A DNA stretch of 64,000 nt from Schaalia sp. 19OD2882. Lineage in GTDB: Bacteria; Actinomycetota; Actinomycetes; Actinomycetales; Actinomycetaceae. A program made the translations under genes and the position numbers. Below, piece by piece: positions 49,595-61,400 of the stretch; position 1 is the stretch's first letter, and every line of letters begins with the position of its first letter. The notes under the pieces are model-generated. The model had not been told where the DNA came from and searched no databases. It was given only the letters and a program-made list of their open reading frames with translations. Where the stretch lies: assembly GCF_018986735.1 (NCBI RefSeq), contig NZ_CP065521.1, positions 1,922,001-1,986,000 on the forward strand, read 5' to 3'.

Positions 49595-50695
49595 TCAGCC
49601 GCTCACCAGGACCATGCGGGTCCCGAAGAGGATCAGGGTGCCGGGCGGGGCCTCGACGGGCTCCCCCGGAGTCAGCGAACGCTCGGTGCCGTTGCGCGTG
49701 GACAGGCGCGTGCCATTGGTCGAGGCGAGGTCCTCGACGAAGACCGCCCCCTCACGTACACGCAGCAGCAGGTGGGACTTGGAGACGGCGCATTCTTCGT
49801 CGGCCAGGGTGTAGGTGGCCATTCCTTCGCGTTCGCCGCTGGCCGTGGGGGCGCGTCCCACGACCAGGGCGTCGACGAGGTCGAACTTCGTGCCGTCGTC
49901 GAAGACGAGACGCACCGCCCCCTTGGGTCGCAACCCGATGCTGCGCTCCAGGTCGGACTGGGCGCGCGAGTCCGACAGGAGACGCGCGGTGTCGACACTG
50001 GCCCACGTGGAGGGCACGGGAGAGTCGGAGGCCACGACCTCCTGGGGCACGGGCTCGTGGCCCGGTGGGAGGGTCTCCTCGAGACTGGGCAGGGTCGGAG
50101 TGTCCAGCAGGGTGTAGTGCCTGGGGGCGTCGAGCTGCTCGCAGGCTTCCTCGACGATCTCACGTTCCTCGGGCAGTTGCTGCGCGGGGAGGCGGGCAGG
50201 AGCCTCCGACTCCGCGCGCACACTGAGGGTCCCGCAGATCCGGTCGAACCACGTCCGGTTCATCTCCCCCTGGGAGTAGTAGGACACCAAGGCCGTGGCG
50301 ACGCCTGCGGTCGGCAGTGCGAAAATCATTTCGAGGGCGAGTTTGAGGAGGTTGCGGGCGGGGTCGGGGGCGCCGGTCTCGATGCCGATCCACCGCACCC
50401 CGGCCACGCGCATGCCGACGGTCTGCCCCTGTCCGACGAGGCCGAGGACGCTGATGGCGCCGTGGACGAGCGCCGCCACGAGGCAGCAGGCGAGGATGAC
50501 AAGGACGACCACGCCGGGGGCGGTTCCTGTCGAGTGCCAGGCGAATGTGGCGCCTGCGGCCGCCAGGAGCACCGCCGTGACCGACACGTCGACCACGTGG
50601 GCGCTCACCCGCGGGGTGTTCCCCGCGGCCACGAGGCCGTCCAAGTGGTCGGGCACGGTGACGGGCACTCGCCCTTCGACCCTGATCTCAGCCAT
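49595..50695 (-). CDS. RDD membrane domain-FHA domain protein
   Basis: A 366-residue protein. The RDD region (about 20-160) has three hydrophobic segments (VSVTAVLLAAAGATFAW; VVVLVILACCLVAALVHG; LLKLALEMIFALPTAGV). A polar linker and a C-terminal FHA domain (about 265-366; VVGRAP, VSKSHLLLRV, STNGTRLS) follow. It is a membrane-anchored phosphothreonine reader placed between the transglutaminase-like gene, with which it overlaps by eight bases, and the FHA/kinase pair. It probably tethers the kinase signalling to the membrane complex. Confidence 0.85.
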   Translation of the reverse strand: MAEIRVEGRVPVTVPDHLDGLVAAGNTPRVSAHVVDVSVTAVLLAAAGATFAWHSTGTAPGVVVLVILACCLVAALVHGAISVLGLVGQGQTVGMRVAGVRWIGIETGAPDPARNLLKLALEMIFALPTAGVATALVSYYSQGEMNRTWFDRICGTLSVRAESEAPARLPAQQLPEEREIVEEACEQLDAPRHYTLLDTPTLPSLEETLPPGHEPVPQEVVASDSPVPSTWASVDTARLLSDSRAQSDLERSIGLRPKGAVRLVFDDGTKFDLVDALVVGRAPTASGEREGMATYTLADEECAVSKSHLLLRVREGAVFVEDLASTNGTRLSTRNGTERSLTPGEPVEAPPGTLILFGTRMVLVSG

Positions 50696-53162
50696 GGTGC
50701 ACCTCCTCCGTCAGCTCCGTGGCGCCGCCTTCCGTGTCGTCGCCGGTCTTGACCGTACCGTACGCGCCGGTGCGCCTGTCCACTCCCACTTTTGCAAGAA
50801 GTGGTTCTGCTCGCACCCACCGGCGGTGAAGTCCTCGCAGGGAGAACAACGCCTTGAAGCGTCGCCTGCGTCCTGCGGCGCTTCTCACTGCCCGGACCAA
50901 GTCGTCGACCTGGCCCCACACCGTCCGGCTCGTCGTCTCGTCGACCTCCTCGGGGCCGAAGACCGCCGCGTCGATGGTGTCGGCAAGGACGGCCGCGTGG
51001 CGGCGCTGGGCGTCGGCCGTGCGGAAGGCCGTGGCCTGCCCGGACTCCTGCCCGAAGGCGGCGCGGTCGATGACCAACGCCTGCGCGGCGCGGGTGACCC
51101 CCGCGGGCACGGTGATGCCGAGCTCGCGGCTGCGGTCCAGCAACTCGTCCCAGGCCGACAGCGACCGGATCTCCGGACTGCCCTTGACCCGTCGGCGCCG
51201 CATGCGCATGGCGCGCAAGGCGATGAGCAGGAGCAGAGGGGACAGGAGCAGCAGGATTCCACCCACGGAGGCCATCGCCACGATGAGGGGCCAGCGCTGG
51301 TCGGTGGTGGAGTCGTCCTTGTCGTCCTCGCTCTCGTCGACCTCCTCCGTGGGCGCCTCGGCCGGGTCCTCGGGCGGCTCGGGCGGCTGGAGGACTTCGG
51401 GACGAGGGCGGGGCTTGGGCTCGGGCACTTGGGAACGCAGCGTCTGGTCCTTGGGCGGGGTCGGGTCGAAGGGCACCCAGCCGATCCCGTCGAAGGGGAC
51501 CTCGACCCACATGTGGACGTCGTCGCCGGTGAGTTCGACGGTTCCTGCGGCGCCCGTCGGAGGCAGGAATCCGATGACGACCCGCGACGGGATGCCCAAG
51601 GACCTGAGCATGAGGGCCATGGCGGGCACGTACTGGTCGTCGTCGCCGACCATGTTGTCCGATTCGAGGAAGTGCTGGAGGCGGTCGGCCCGGTGTCCGG
51701 GCCGGGACAGTCCGTCCGTGCCGTCGGAGTAGAAGCCCTGGGTGTGCAACTGGCGCTGCAACATGCGGACCTGTTCGAATCCCGCCGCGGCGCCCTGGGT
51801 GAGTTCCGCCGCACGGGTGCGCACGGCGTCGGGAACGTTGGAGTCGGCCGGCATCTGCAGGGCCGTCACCGTGTGGTCGGCCAGGACCGAGTCGGGCACC
51901 GCCCGGTCGAGGACGGCACCCACCGTGTAGGCGTCACCCTTGACCAGGGGGATCGCTGAAAGGACCGAGGAATTGCCGCTGGCGGTGTACAGGGCTTCGG
52001 CCAGCTGCTGCCTGCGGGCCGACGTGTACTCCAGGGTGCGTGTGCGTGCCCCCGCCGGCACCCACGACCCCGTGTAGTCGACCACTTCGACTCCGAGTCG
52101 GGTCGGGCTCTCCCCTTCGGGCAGTGGATCGTCGGTGAATCGTTGGCCGACGTGGAGGAAGGTGTTTGCCGGGGCGCTGCCCTCGATCTGGAAGACGGTC
52201 CCGTCGTAGGCGTCCAGGGTGGCAAGGCGAACCCGCGCCCCCTGGGGAAGGTCGGCGACCCGCAGAAGGGTCTTGTCGACCCCGTCCGTGTGCCACGACC
52301 GGAAGTGGACGGCAGGAGAGGTGTACTCACGCAGGTCCAGCGGCGGCTCGAAGTGGTCGCGCAGCACCGTGCGATGCAGCCCGGAGGGAGTGACCTGGTG
52401 CACGGCCCACGCCGCGCCGCCCGACAGGGCCAGCAGGACCACCAGGCCGAGGATGCCGGCAGTGTCGACCCTGCGCACGCTCTCCCCGATGCGCAGGTCG
52501 GAGGCCCCGAGGCCCTTGCGGGCGCGGGCCACGGCCAGCACCGCCCACACGAGGGCAAGGACCGCGACCGCCACTCCGATGGGCAGGGCGAAGGGGGCGT
52601 GCTGGGACCCCCACAGGATTCCGGCAAGGCCCAGTGCGAGCGGAGGAAGGACCGCCACGGTGGTTCTCCTGCGGCGCGTGGCGATGCTCACGGCGATGAA
52701 GGCGGCGACCTCCCCTGCCAGGAAGGGGACGACGGTGACCGACCCGGCCTCCAGGACGGGCGCCTTGACGGTGAGCAGGTCCTTCCACCCGGTGACCACG
52801 CCGATGGTGAGCAGCCTGATGGTCTCCACCGTGGGCAGGATCGTCTGGGTGGTGGTCCCCGGCAGGCAGGCGATGCCGCCGGCCAGGAGGTGTCCGAGGA
52901 CTGCGACGACGAAGCTGCCGGCGATGCCCAGGCGCATGCGGGTGGCCACCAGCGCCACGCAGATGCCGACCAGGACTCCGGCCCACGCGGCCCGGTAGCC
53001 GATGGTGCCTGAGAAGACCCCACCCCACGGTGTGGCCGCGGCCAGGAGGAGCAGGGAGAGCAGCACGACCTCGCCCCAGCGCCACGAGGCCGTGCGGCGT
53101 CTGCGGACCCCGCGTTCGGCCTTGCTGCGCCCGGTGCGTCGCGCCGGAGGAGAAGTGGTCAT
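50688..53162 (-). CDS. Transglutaminase-like (TgpA/DUF3488) membrane protein lacking the catalytic Cys
   Basis: An 824-residue membrane protein. About six to seven transmembrane helices in the first 260 residues are followed by an extracytoplasmic transglutaminase-like fold (about 440-580), then an acidic Pro/Glu linker, another transmembrane helix (about 625-650) and a cytosolic tail. The His/Asp part of the active site is present (DVHMWVEV; WVPFDPTP). The usual GDC motif reads GDDDQYVPAMALMLRSLG, with D508 where the nucleophilic Cys should be, so enzymatic crosslinking is unlikely. It overlaps DUF58 by four bases, matching the MoxR-DUF58-TgpA clusters of other bacteria. Confidence 0.87.
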   Translation of the reverse strand: MTTSPPARRTGRSKAERGVRRRRTASWRWGEVVLLSLLLLAAATPWGGVFSGTIGYRAAWAGVLVGICVALVATRMRLGIAGSFVVAVLGHLLAGGIACLPGTTTQTILPTVETIRLLTIGVVTGWKDLLTVKAPVLEAGSVTVVPFLAGEVAAFIAVSIATRRRRTTVAVLPPLALGLAGILWGSQHAPFALPIGVAVAVLALVWAVLAVARARKGLGASDLRIGESVRRVDTAGILGLVVLLALSGGAAWAVHQVTPSGLHRTVLRDHFEPPLDLREYTSPAVHFRSWHTDGVDKTLLRVADLPQGARVRLATLDAYDGTVFQIEGSAPANTFLHVGQRFTDDPLPEGESPTRLGVEVVDYTGSWVPAGARTRTLEYTSARRQQLAEALYTASGNSSVLSAIPLVKGDAYTVGAVLDRAVPDSVLADHTVTALQMPADSNVPDAVRTRAAELTQGAAAGFEQVRMLQRQLHTQGFYSDGTDGLSRPGHRADRLQHFLESDNMVGDDDQYVPAMALMLRSLGIPSRVVIGFLPPTGAAGTVELTGDDVHMWVEVPFDGIGWVPFDPTPPKDQTLRSQVPEPKPRPRPEVLQPPEPPEDPAEAPTEEVDESEDDKDDSTTDQRWPLIVAMASVGGILLLLSPLLLLIALRAMRMRRRRVKGSPEIRSLSAWDELLDRSRELGITVPAGVTRAAQALVIDRAAFGQESGQATAFRTADAQRRHAAVLADTIDAAVFGPEEVDETTSRTVWGQVDDLVRAVRSAAGRRRRFKALFSLRGLHRRWVRAEPLLAKVGVDRRTGAYGTVKTGDDTEGGATELTEEVHHG

Positions 53163-54466
53163 CGTCCGATCCTCCTCACCATGGCGGCAAGGTCGTCCAG
53201 TGCTCCCAGGGTGATGACGGACAGGCCCCCGACGGTACGGGTGGTCGACTCGGCGCCGGGTACGCAGCGCACGACGACGGGGACCACCGTGGGCGGCAGG
53301 TCGGAGAGCAGGGAGTGCAGGCTCGTGACGGAGCGCGCCCCACCGGTGACCAGGACGAGGACGGAGGCGCCGGGCACGCAGGCCACCGCCAGGTGGACCA
53401 CCTCCGACAGTGTGCGCACGACCGGTTCCATCTCGACTTCGGTCAGGGCGTCGAGAACCGCCCTGGAGGTCGTCGAGTTCACGGTGCCGGCGTGGGTGCG
53501 CAGTGCCACCTCGACGGACTCGGCCAGGGCCGCCCGCGCCAGGGAGGCCACCACGGCGACCCCGTCCTCGAAGGCGCTCTCACCGGTCCACGCCTGCTCG
53601 TCGAGGTCGAGGACCTGGAGCAGGTGGGAACGTCGGGACTCCTCGAATTCGCGCACGACGACGTGCCCGACGCGGGCGCTCGTACGCCAGTGGACATTGC
53701 GGCGGTCGTCGCCGGGCACGTAGTCACGCAGGGAGCGGAAGGCGACGTCCGCCGAGGACAGGTCCTGGGTGGCCACCCCGTCAAGGTCCTTGACCGGCCC
53801 GACCGCGTCGAAGGGCAAGGGGACCGAACGTGGGTGGACCCGAAGGTCCAGGGCCTCGGACTGGGCCCGCACCCGTCGCACGAGGCCGAGAAGGTCACCG
53901 CGGACGATCCTCGCAGGACCCACTGCGCGTCGCCCTCGTCTGCGGGTCAGGACGACGAAGGGATCGGTGTGGGTGCCCTTGGCCTCCACCCGGGGGCTCC
54001 AACGCGACACCGTCGAATCCTCCATGAGGAACTCGACCAGGACCGGACGCATCCCGCGCGGCGAAGGGTTGCCGATGACGAGCTCACCGACGGCGTCCTC
54101 TCCGGCGACCACGCGGTCGCGCAGCAGACGCAGTTCCACCGTGGACGAGGTCGGCGCGAAGGACAGGACGAAGGCCCCGGCGACCAGGACGAGCGCCCCC
54201 GCCCCGGGCACGAGCAGCTCCGGCCAGGACCAGCGCAGACCCGCCAGCACCGCGAGGCCCCCGACCAGGGCCACCGACCATCCGAGCGGCGTGATGCCCG
54301 CCAACGCCCGCGCGAATGCACCGATGACGGGCGTGCGGCGCAGCAGCGAGGCGGCATCGCCGAGGCCGCGACGCACCACTCCGCCGCGTCTGACGATGCG
54401 GCGGCGGGGGCGGTCGGTCACCGCGCGAGGACTCCGGGGCGCGGGAAGGTCCGAGCGAGTGCTCAC
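53159..54466 (-). CDS. DUF58 domain protein
   Basis: A 435-residue protein with two hydrophobic segments near residues 60-105 and a cytosolic vWA-like DUF58 domain. The DUF58 hallmark RDYVPGDDRRNVHWRTSARV is intact at about 250-270. The GTG at 54466 overlaps the MoxR stop by four bases (GTGA), which decides the start; the frame is open further but not protein-like. DUF58 proteins act with MoxR AAA+ ATPases in assembling or maturing membrane or secreted complexes; the exact client here is unknown, with the surface protein at 55469 a natural candidate. Confidence 0.9.
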   Translation of the reverse strand: MSTRSDLPAPRSPRAVTDRPRRRIVRRGGVVRRGLGDAASLLRRTPVIGAFARALAGITPLGWSVALVGGLAVLAGLRWSWPELLVPGAGALVLVAGAFVLSFAPTSSTVELRLLRDRVVAGEDAVGELVIGNPSPRGMRPVLVEFLMEDSTVSRWSPRVEAKGTHTDPFVVLTRRRGRRAVGPARIVRGDLLGLVRRVRAQSEALDLRVHPRSVPLPFDAVGPVKDLDGVATQDLSSADVAFRSLRDYVPGDDRRNVHWRTSARVGHVVVREFEESRRSHLLQVLDLDEQAWTGESAFEDGVAVVASLARAALAESVEVALRTHAGTVNSTTSRAVLDALTEVEMEPVVRTLSEVVHLAVACVPGASVLVLVTGGARSVTSLHSLLSDLPPTVVPVVVRCVPGAESTTRTVGGLSVITLGALDDLAAMVRRIGR

Positions 54467-55428
54467 GCGCGTCCCACGGGAACGGACACCGCCCGCATGG
54501 CGGCACGCAGGGAAGCGCCCTGGGTGGCTCCGGCGAACTCGGCGTCCGGGTCGAGGACCAGACGGTGGGCCCACACGGTCTCGGCCAGGGCCTGGACGTC
54601 CAGGGGGGCCACGTAGTTGCGGCCCTGGGCAAGGGCCCACACGCGGGCGGCACGGACCATGCCGATGGCCGCCCTCGTCGAGACGCCCACTCGCACGGAG
54701 GGGTCCTTGCGGGTGGCCTCCACGAGGGACTGGACGTAGTCGAGGACGCTCGGGTCGACGTGGTTCTCCCCCGCCATCTCCGCCATGGCGACGATCTGCG
54801 AGGTGTCGAGGACGGGGCGCAGGTCACGGGCACGGTCGGGCTGCTTGGCGCCGGAGAGGATGGCCACGCCGGCCTCGTGGTCCGGGTAGCCGATGGTGGT
54901 CTTCATGAGGAAACGGTCCAACTGGGCCTCGGGCAGGCGGTAGGTGCCGGCCTGTTCGACCGGGTTCTGGGTGGCGATGACCATGAAGGGCCGGCCCGTG
55001 GAGTGACGCACCCCGTCCACCGTCACCCGCGCCTCCTCCATGACCTCCAGCAGGGCCGACTGGGTCTTGGGCGAAGCGCGGTTGATCTCGTCGGCCAGGA
55101 CGATGGAGGCGAAGACGGGACCCTTGTGGAAGTCCCAGGCGCCGGTGCGCTGGTCGTAGATGGTCACACCCGTGATGTCGCTGGGCAGCAGGTCAGGGGT
55201 GAATTGGATGCGCGAGTGCGCCCCGTCGATCGTCGCGGCCATTGCGCGGGCCAGGGCCGTCTTGCCGGTTCCGGGGGCGTCCTCGAGCAGCAGGTGCCCT
55301 TCGGCGAACATGCACGTGAAGGCCAGGCGGATGACGTCCTCCTTGCCCAGGAGCGCCTTCGAGACGTTCTCGACCGCTGCCGCGAACCCCTCCTGGAAAT
55401 GCTGGGCGTCCTGTGCAGTGATGGCCAT
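54463..55428 (-). CDS. MoxR-type AAA+ ATPase
   Basis: A 321-residue hexameric AAA+ ATPase. Walker A DAPGTGKTALARAMA, Walker B SIVLADEINRASPKTQSALL, sensor 1 MVIATQNPVEQAGTYRLPEAQLDRFLMK and a C-terminal lid with sensor 2 GVSTRAAIGMVRAA. MoxR ATPases work as chaperones with vWA/DUF58 partners. Co-translation with DUF58 is implied by the overlapping stop/start. The preceding gene ends 40 bases upstream, so all belong to one operon. Homologous genes are the aaa-atp member of the bifidobacterial PFNA cluster. Confidence 0.93.
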   Translation of the reverse strand: MAITAQDAQHFQEGFAAAVENVSKALLGKEDVIRLAFTCMFAEGHLLLEDAPGTGKTALARAMAATIDGAHSRIQFTPDLLPSDITGVTIYDQRTGAWDFHKGPVFASIVLADEINRASPKTQSALLEVMEEARVTVDGVRHSTGRPFMVIATQNPVEQAGTYRLPEAQLDRFLMKTTIGYPDHEAGVAILSGAKQPDRARDLRPVLDTSQIVAMAEMAGENHVDPSVLDYVQSLVEATRKDPSVRVGVSTRAAIGMVRAARVWALAQGRNYVAPLDVQALAETVWAHRLVLDPDAEFAGATQGASLRAAMRAVSVPVGRA

Positions 55429-55468
55429 GTGGTGTTTCTCCTCGGTGGATGGGGGTCAGGGCGGAGGG

Positions 55469-58400
55469 TCAGTTGCCGCCGTGGGCGGCGAAGAAGGTGT
55501 AGGTGACGGGGTCGGTCGGGCTCGTCAGGACGACGGCAAAGCTACCGGGCCGGCCCTGGATGGACGGGTCGTCGGGATTGCCCGCACAGGTGAAGGTCAC
55601 GGAACCGAACCGCGGAACCTCGACGGGGCCACCGCCGTTGGCCGGGCCGAGGTCGACCTGCTTGCCGCCGGGACCGAAGTTCCAGCAGTGGCCGTACCAG
55701 CCACCGGGCTTGGGGAAGTCGCGCACGTACAGGGTGGCGCTGAGTCCGTCGACCCTGAGTCCCCACAAGAATACCGTCGGCGGGTTCTGGGGGCCGGTCT
55801 GCTGGTTGTTGACGGTCGAGCAGTTCTCCGCCTGCGTGCCGGTGCCCGCCTGGGTGACGCGGATGCACACGGTCGTGGTGGGTCCGGGCTGGGCGTCGAA
55901 GGTGCGGGACCCTTCGGCGCCGACGGCCTCGGCCACGTCCTGGATGTGGAATGTGGCTTCACGTCCGTTGCCCGAACCGCCCGTCCACGAGCATTCGACC
56001 TTCGCCCCCAGACTCACGCACTCCAGGGTCGGCGCGATGGGCGCCCCGTAGGGGACGACCCGAGCAGAAGAGACGATGGCGGAGTGCAGGGTGATGCCCG
56101 AGCGGGTGGCGACGGCCCGGATGCGCACATTCGTCGGCGCACCATTGCGAAGGCCGTTGCCGGACAGGATCTCGCCCGTCAGGGGCAGCCACGCTCCGTC
56201 GGTGCTCCACTGGTAGGACAGGTCCGCCGGGGCCCAGCCCGCTTGGGCGGGTGAGCGGTTCCACTTGAGGCGCACCTCGGCGTCGCGCCCGGTCGCCGCC
56301 ACCGATTCGATGCTCGGCACCGGCGGGCGTCCCAGCACGATGACGCTGGTGGAGACGGGCGGTGAGGTGTGTGAGGCGGGCGCACCCCGGTCATTCGTCG
56401 CGGTGATCGTGAAGGAGGTCTCGCCTCCCACCGGCACCCCGTGGATGCTCGCGCGGCGGGAGGTTCCGTCCACGGTCACGGTGCGCCCCGCGCCGGTGAT
56501 CGTGAAGTACTCGATGGCGCGCCCATTGGGATCCGGGCTTGCCCACGTGAGCTCCACCGTACCCGTTTCGGCCCCGTCGTCCGAGGGGCTGTGGCTGGCG
56601 GTGAAGCCGGGGACCGCGGCGGGACGACCGTAGGGGGTCACCTCGCGACTCGACAGGGACCATGCGGAGGCCCCGGCAGCGTTGACGGCGCGCACCTGGG
56701 CGACGTGGCTGACCCCGTTGGGCACACCGTTGAGGTCCACACGGTAGGTGCTCGACCCGTCGGCGGGGACGGAGAGGACTTCGCGTCCGGTGACCCTCAC
56801 CTCGTAGCGGGTGGGCGCACTCAAGCCGTGCTCGACGGAGAGCCAGGCGATGGTCAGCGTGGTGTCGCCCGCCCTGATGGTCGGCGCCGGCGGCTGCTCG
56901 GGTGCGGCCACCATCTGGACACGCACCCGCGCGGACGCCTCGGAGACCCCCACGGCGTTGGTCGCGGTCACAGAGAACTCGTGGACGCCCTCGCCACGAC
57001 GCCCCGTCATGTCGCAACTGGTGGTGACCCCGCACTGGACGGAGTCGCCCTGGGTGTGGTCGGTGACGGTGAAGGAGGTGATGTCGGAGCCGTTGGCGGG
57101 ACCGGCGGTCCAGGAGATCCTGGCGACCTGCGTGGACAGGGCCTCGCCGCGCACGCCGGCGGGTGCGCCGGGCACCCCTTGCACGTCCACGCGGACCACG
57201 CCGGGAACCTCGCGTTCGGCCCCGCCTGCGGCGTCGACGACGACGTAGGAGACGGTGGAGGACCCGACGGCCCCCGCAGGAGCGGAGATCGACAGGACGG
57301 TGCCGCGCACGCTGACCTGCACGCCCCCGTTCACGACCGGCGCACCGACGATGCGCAGCGGGCCCCGCGCGGGATCGGGGTTCGTCGCGTAGGCGGCGAT
57401 GTCCACGTCCACGCTGGCTCCGGCGCGCACGCTCACGCGAGCCTCGGTCGTCTTGACCAGTTCCTGTGGGCCCTCGGCCGAGACCTGCAGGGGGAAGGCG
57501 GCTTCACCACGTCCCCCGTGGGCGTCCTCGACGGCGATCCGCAGCTGTCCGACGGCGCCCAGCGACGCGTCCTTGGTGGCGCTCATCGTCAGTGTCGCCC
57601 CGCTGATCGACGCGTTGATCCCTGCGGGGGCGCCCCCCACGAGGGAGAAGCGCAGACCCGCGACATCGGCCGAGTCGGGGTCGGTGGAGACCTCACGCAG
57701 GTCCAGGGTCGTCGCGGCCTGTCCACGGGCAAGGCGCACCGTGGTCCCGCGGATCGTCGGCGCACGGTTGGCAGTGGGTTCGACCTCGATGGGCAGGGTG
57801 AGGATCGCGGTGCGTCCGGTCGGGTCCTCGGGGCTCGTCCCGTCGGTGACCTCGAAGGTCAGGTGGGTGGGGCCGGAGAAGTCGGGCCGGGAGCGGAAGG
57901 TGAGGGTCTTGACGTCCTTGACCAGGGCGGAGCCGTCGGCACCCACGCCCGCGCTCACGGACTCGGCCCGCGTGAGGATCACCTGGCGTCCGGCCCTGGA
58001 GACGATGTGGTCGTTGAGGGGGATGTCGGTGGCTTCGCCCGCACGCGCGCGGATGGGCACGGTGGTGAGGTCGACGGTGGGTCGGGTGATCTGTCGGCCG
58101 GGGACGGTGACGACCGCCGAGGCTGCGAGCCCGTCGACGTCGGTGACCGTGTAGATGACGATCCGCGCCTCGTCCGCGAGGGAGACTTCGAGGCGTCCAC
58201 CGTCCAGGACCCGCACCCCGGAGTCGGTCGAGGACACGGTGGCGCGGGAGATGTCGCCGTCGGGGTCTTCGTCGTTGCGCAGGACGTCCAGCACCACCGT
58301 GCCGGTGCGCCGGGCCTGGCCGACCTGGGTGTCGTCCGGCGCGTCGTCTCGGGCAATGGGGGGCAGCAGCGGGGCCTGCTCGCGCACGAGCACGGACAGG

Positions 58401-61400
58401 ACCCCCTGGGAGCGGCCTCCATTGCCGTCGGAGACCATGTAGGTGACGAGGTGGGTACCTTCCTTGGCGGGGGCGGTCAGGACGACACGTCCGGCCTTCT
58501 GCGCCACGTCCATGCCGGCTCCGTGGTCGTCGGCCGAGTCCGGGACCAGCGTGAGGTCGTCCCCGTCGGGGTCCAGGTCGTTGGCCAGGACGTCCACGGA
58601 CACGCGCCTGCCCGGACGTACGCGGACCTCGTCCGGTTCGGCCACGGGGGGTTCGTTCACTTCGGAGCGGGGACTGACCCCCACGCGCACCGTGCCGGTG
58701 CCCTGCTTTCCCAAGCGGTCCTCGACGACGTAGGTGAAGGTGTCGGTGCCTGTGGCCTCTCCGGAGGGGGTGTAGACGAAAGCGCTGTTGACGCGCTCCA
58801 CAGTGCCCTTGGTCGGGGCCGTCGCCATGCCGACCAGGGTCGTGGAGTCGCCCTCGGGGTCGATGCCTTCAGTGGGTACGGGGATGGTCACCGACTGGCC
58901 CACAGTGGTCCGGGCGACCAGGTCGCGCGGGTGCGGCGCCGTGTTCGTGCCGTCGTCGGCGCCCACCACCGTCACTGCCACGCGCGCGGAGGCCACATTG
59001 CCCACGGAGTCGGCAACCGTGTAGACGATCGTTCCCGTGCCGGCCCGCGATCCGCCGCGCACGCGCACGTGGTCCCCGGATCGGAAGACGGTGGCCACAT
59101 CGGCGGGGATCTGGTGCTGGAGTTCCCCCTGGACGGTCAGCGGCAGGCCCGTCGGAGAGCTGTCGTTGTCCAGGACGGAGATCCCGGCCACGTCCTCGGC
59201 GCGTACGACGATGACGTCGTCGATGGGGTCGGGCGGCACGGTGGTGTCCAGGGGCGGCCCGGGCACGACGGTGACACTGGCTTCGGCCGACCCCACCCCG
59301 TTGGAGACGGTGTAGGTGAAGGTTTCGGGGGCGTTGATTCCGCGGGGGGCGCTCACGCGGGCGATGCGCCGGTCGATGAGGGCCACGGTCAGTCGCGACT
59401 CGGGTGCCAGACGCACCGACTGGACGGCCAGGACGCCTCCCGTGGGGTCCGAGTCGTTGGCGAGGAGGTCCACGAGGACCTGCCCGACGGCGGGAAGGAC
59501 GGCGATGTCGTCCTCGGCGCTGGGGGGCGCGGACTCCTCCGGGACGACGTCGACGCGGATGAAGCCGGGGGTCGAGGCCGGGCCGTCGCTGACGACGTAG
59601 CCGAGGTAGGTGGTGCCGGGGCGGATACCTGTGACGGTGACGATGCCGCGGGCCGCATCGAGGGTGGCGCCGACGATGTCGCCGCCGGGTTCGACCTGGA
59701 CGACGCGCAGCTGGTCGCCGTTGGGGTCGGTGTCATTGGCGGCAGGGGTGAAGGTCGCGGTCGATCCCACGCGGACGACGATGTGGTCGGCGTTGGTCAC
59801 CGGAGCCTGGTTGGCGCCTTCGACGACACTCACGTCCACACGCCCCTCCCCCACGACTCGACCGTCGGAGACCAGAAGGGTGACGACGTCCTTTCCGGCT
59901 CCGTGTCCGGCCTCGGTGACGTCGAGGGCACCGTTGTCGCGGGTGCGGGCGGTCAGCCCTTGGGGCGCGCGCACGCCCGAGAGGTAGAAGGGGTCCCCAT
60001 CCGGGTCGTACCAGCTGGTCAGGGCATTGATGCGTGCCGAGCGCCCGACCCCCAGGGAGAGGGACTGGGCGACGAGTTGCTTCGGCGGGGCGTTGACGTC
60101 ATCGGGGTGGACGGAGACGGCGACCGTCGCCGTGGAGGTCCCCCCTCGGCCGTCGGAGACCGTGTACTCGAAGGTCGTCGCCCCGCTGGCGCCCTCGGGA
60201 ACGGCGATCTGCAGGGCTGCGCCCTCGCGGGTGACGAAGACCACACCAAGGTCCGTGGCTCCGACCTCCTGCACGGTCAGGACGTCTCCGTCGGGGTCGA
60301 CGTCGTTCTGGGTGACCGGCAGGAGGTTGGTTCGTCCGGCGCGCACCCCGAACTCGTCGTCGTTGGCGGTGGGAGTCTTGTTCTCCTGGGAGCGTTCGGG
60401 CAGGGCGACCTCGTCGGTGCGTTCGGCGGCCTTGTCCTGTTCCTCCTCCTTCTCGGACTTCAGGGTCGAGTCGACCTGGTCCCAGTCGTCGACGAGGAAC
60501 ATCTTCTCGTCCGGCAGCCACAGGGTGCCGTTGTCGAGGTCGTTGAGGACGATGGTGCGTCGGTTGACGCGGAAGACGCTGTGGGTGGCGGGCACCAGGG
60601 TGTCGACGACGAGGGAGACGTCGGCGGCGGGGTCCCCGCAGTCCCGGATGAAGGAGCCGCTGCGCGCCCACGCGCCGTAGGTGCAGTCCCCGAGTCGGAC
60701 GGGACGCACAGCCGCCCCGGCGGGGACCGAAGCCGCAGTCGTCCGGGGCTCGCCGCCGGCCAAAGGGACGGAGAGCAACGCATCGGCCGTCGAGACGAGG
60801 ACGGAGTCGGAGGCGGGTCCGGACTCCTGCAGGGCGAACCCTGTTCCGGGCAGCTCGACGACGACGCCGCCGGGCAGATGGAGGCGCCCGCTGTCGGACT
60901 CCAGGACGACGGGGTTCTGGCCGACGGCGGCGATCTGCAGAGGGCCCGCACGCAGGTCCTTGAGGGGCCAGACCTCGGCGTCCTCGCCGGAGACGCCGGG
61001 CCTGAGGGTGACGACTCGTTCGGCCTTGGCCGAGGCGGCGTGGATCGCTCCGTCGGAGCCGACGGTGACGTGGGCGTCGGGCAGGTCGGACAGGTCGGGG
61101 ACCTGCGCCTCCCTGTCGACGACGGCCGGGGCGGAGGTGGATTGACGCCAGATGCGTCCATTGGCCACGTCCGTCAGGGCGATCCAGTCCCCGCCGACTG
61201 CGATGTCGAGGCCCGGGTTGGCGACGCCACCGCCCAGGGTCGAGTGGGCGACGTCCACACCCGACAGGGTCGAGGTGTCGAGGTCCTTGACGAAGACGGT
61301 CTCCCCGTTCTGGTGGACGTCGACCTTGGCGGTGTCCACGTGCAGGGAGGAGTCGAGGATGCGGGCGTCGGGGTTGAGGTGGGCAACGGCCTGCAGGCGC

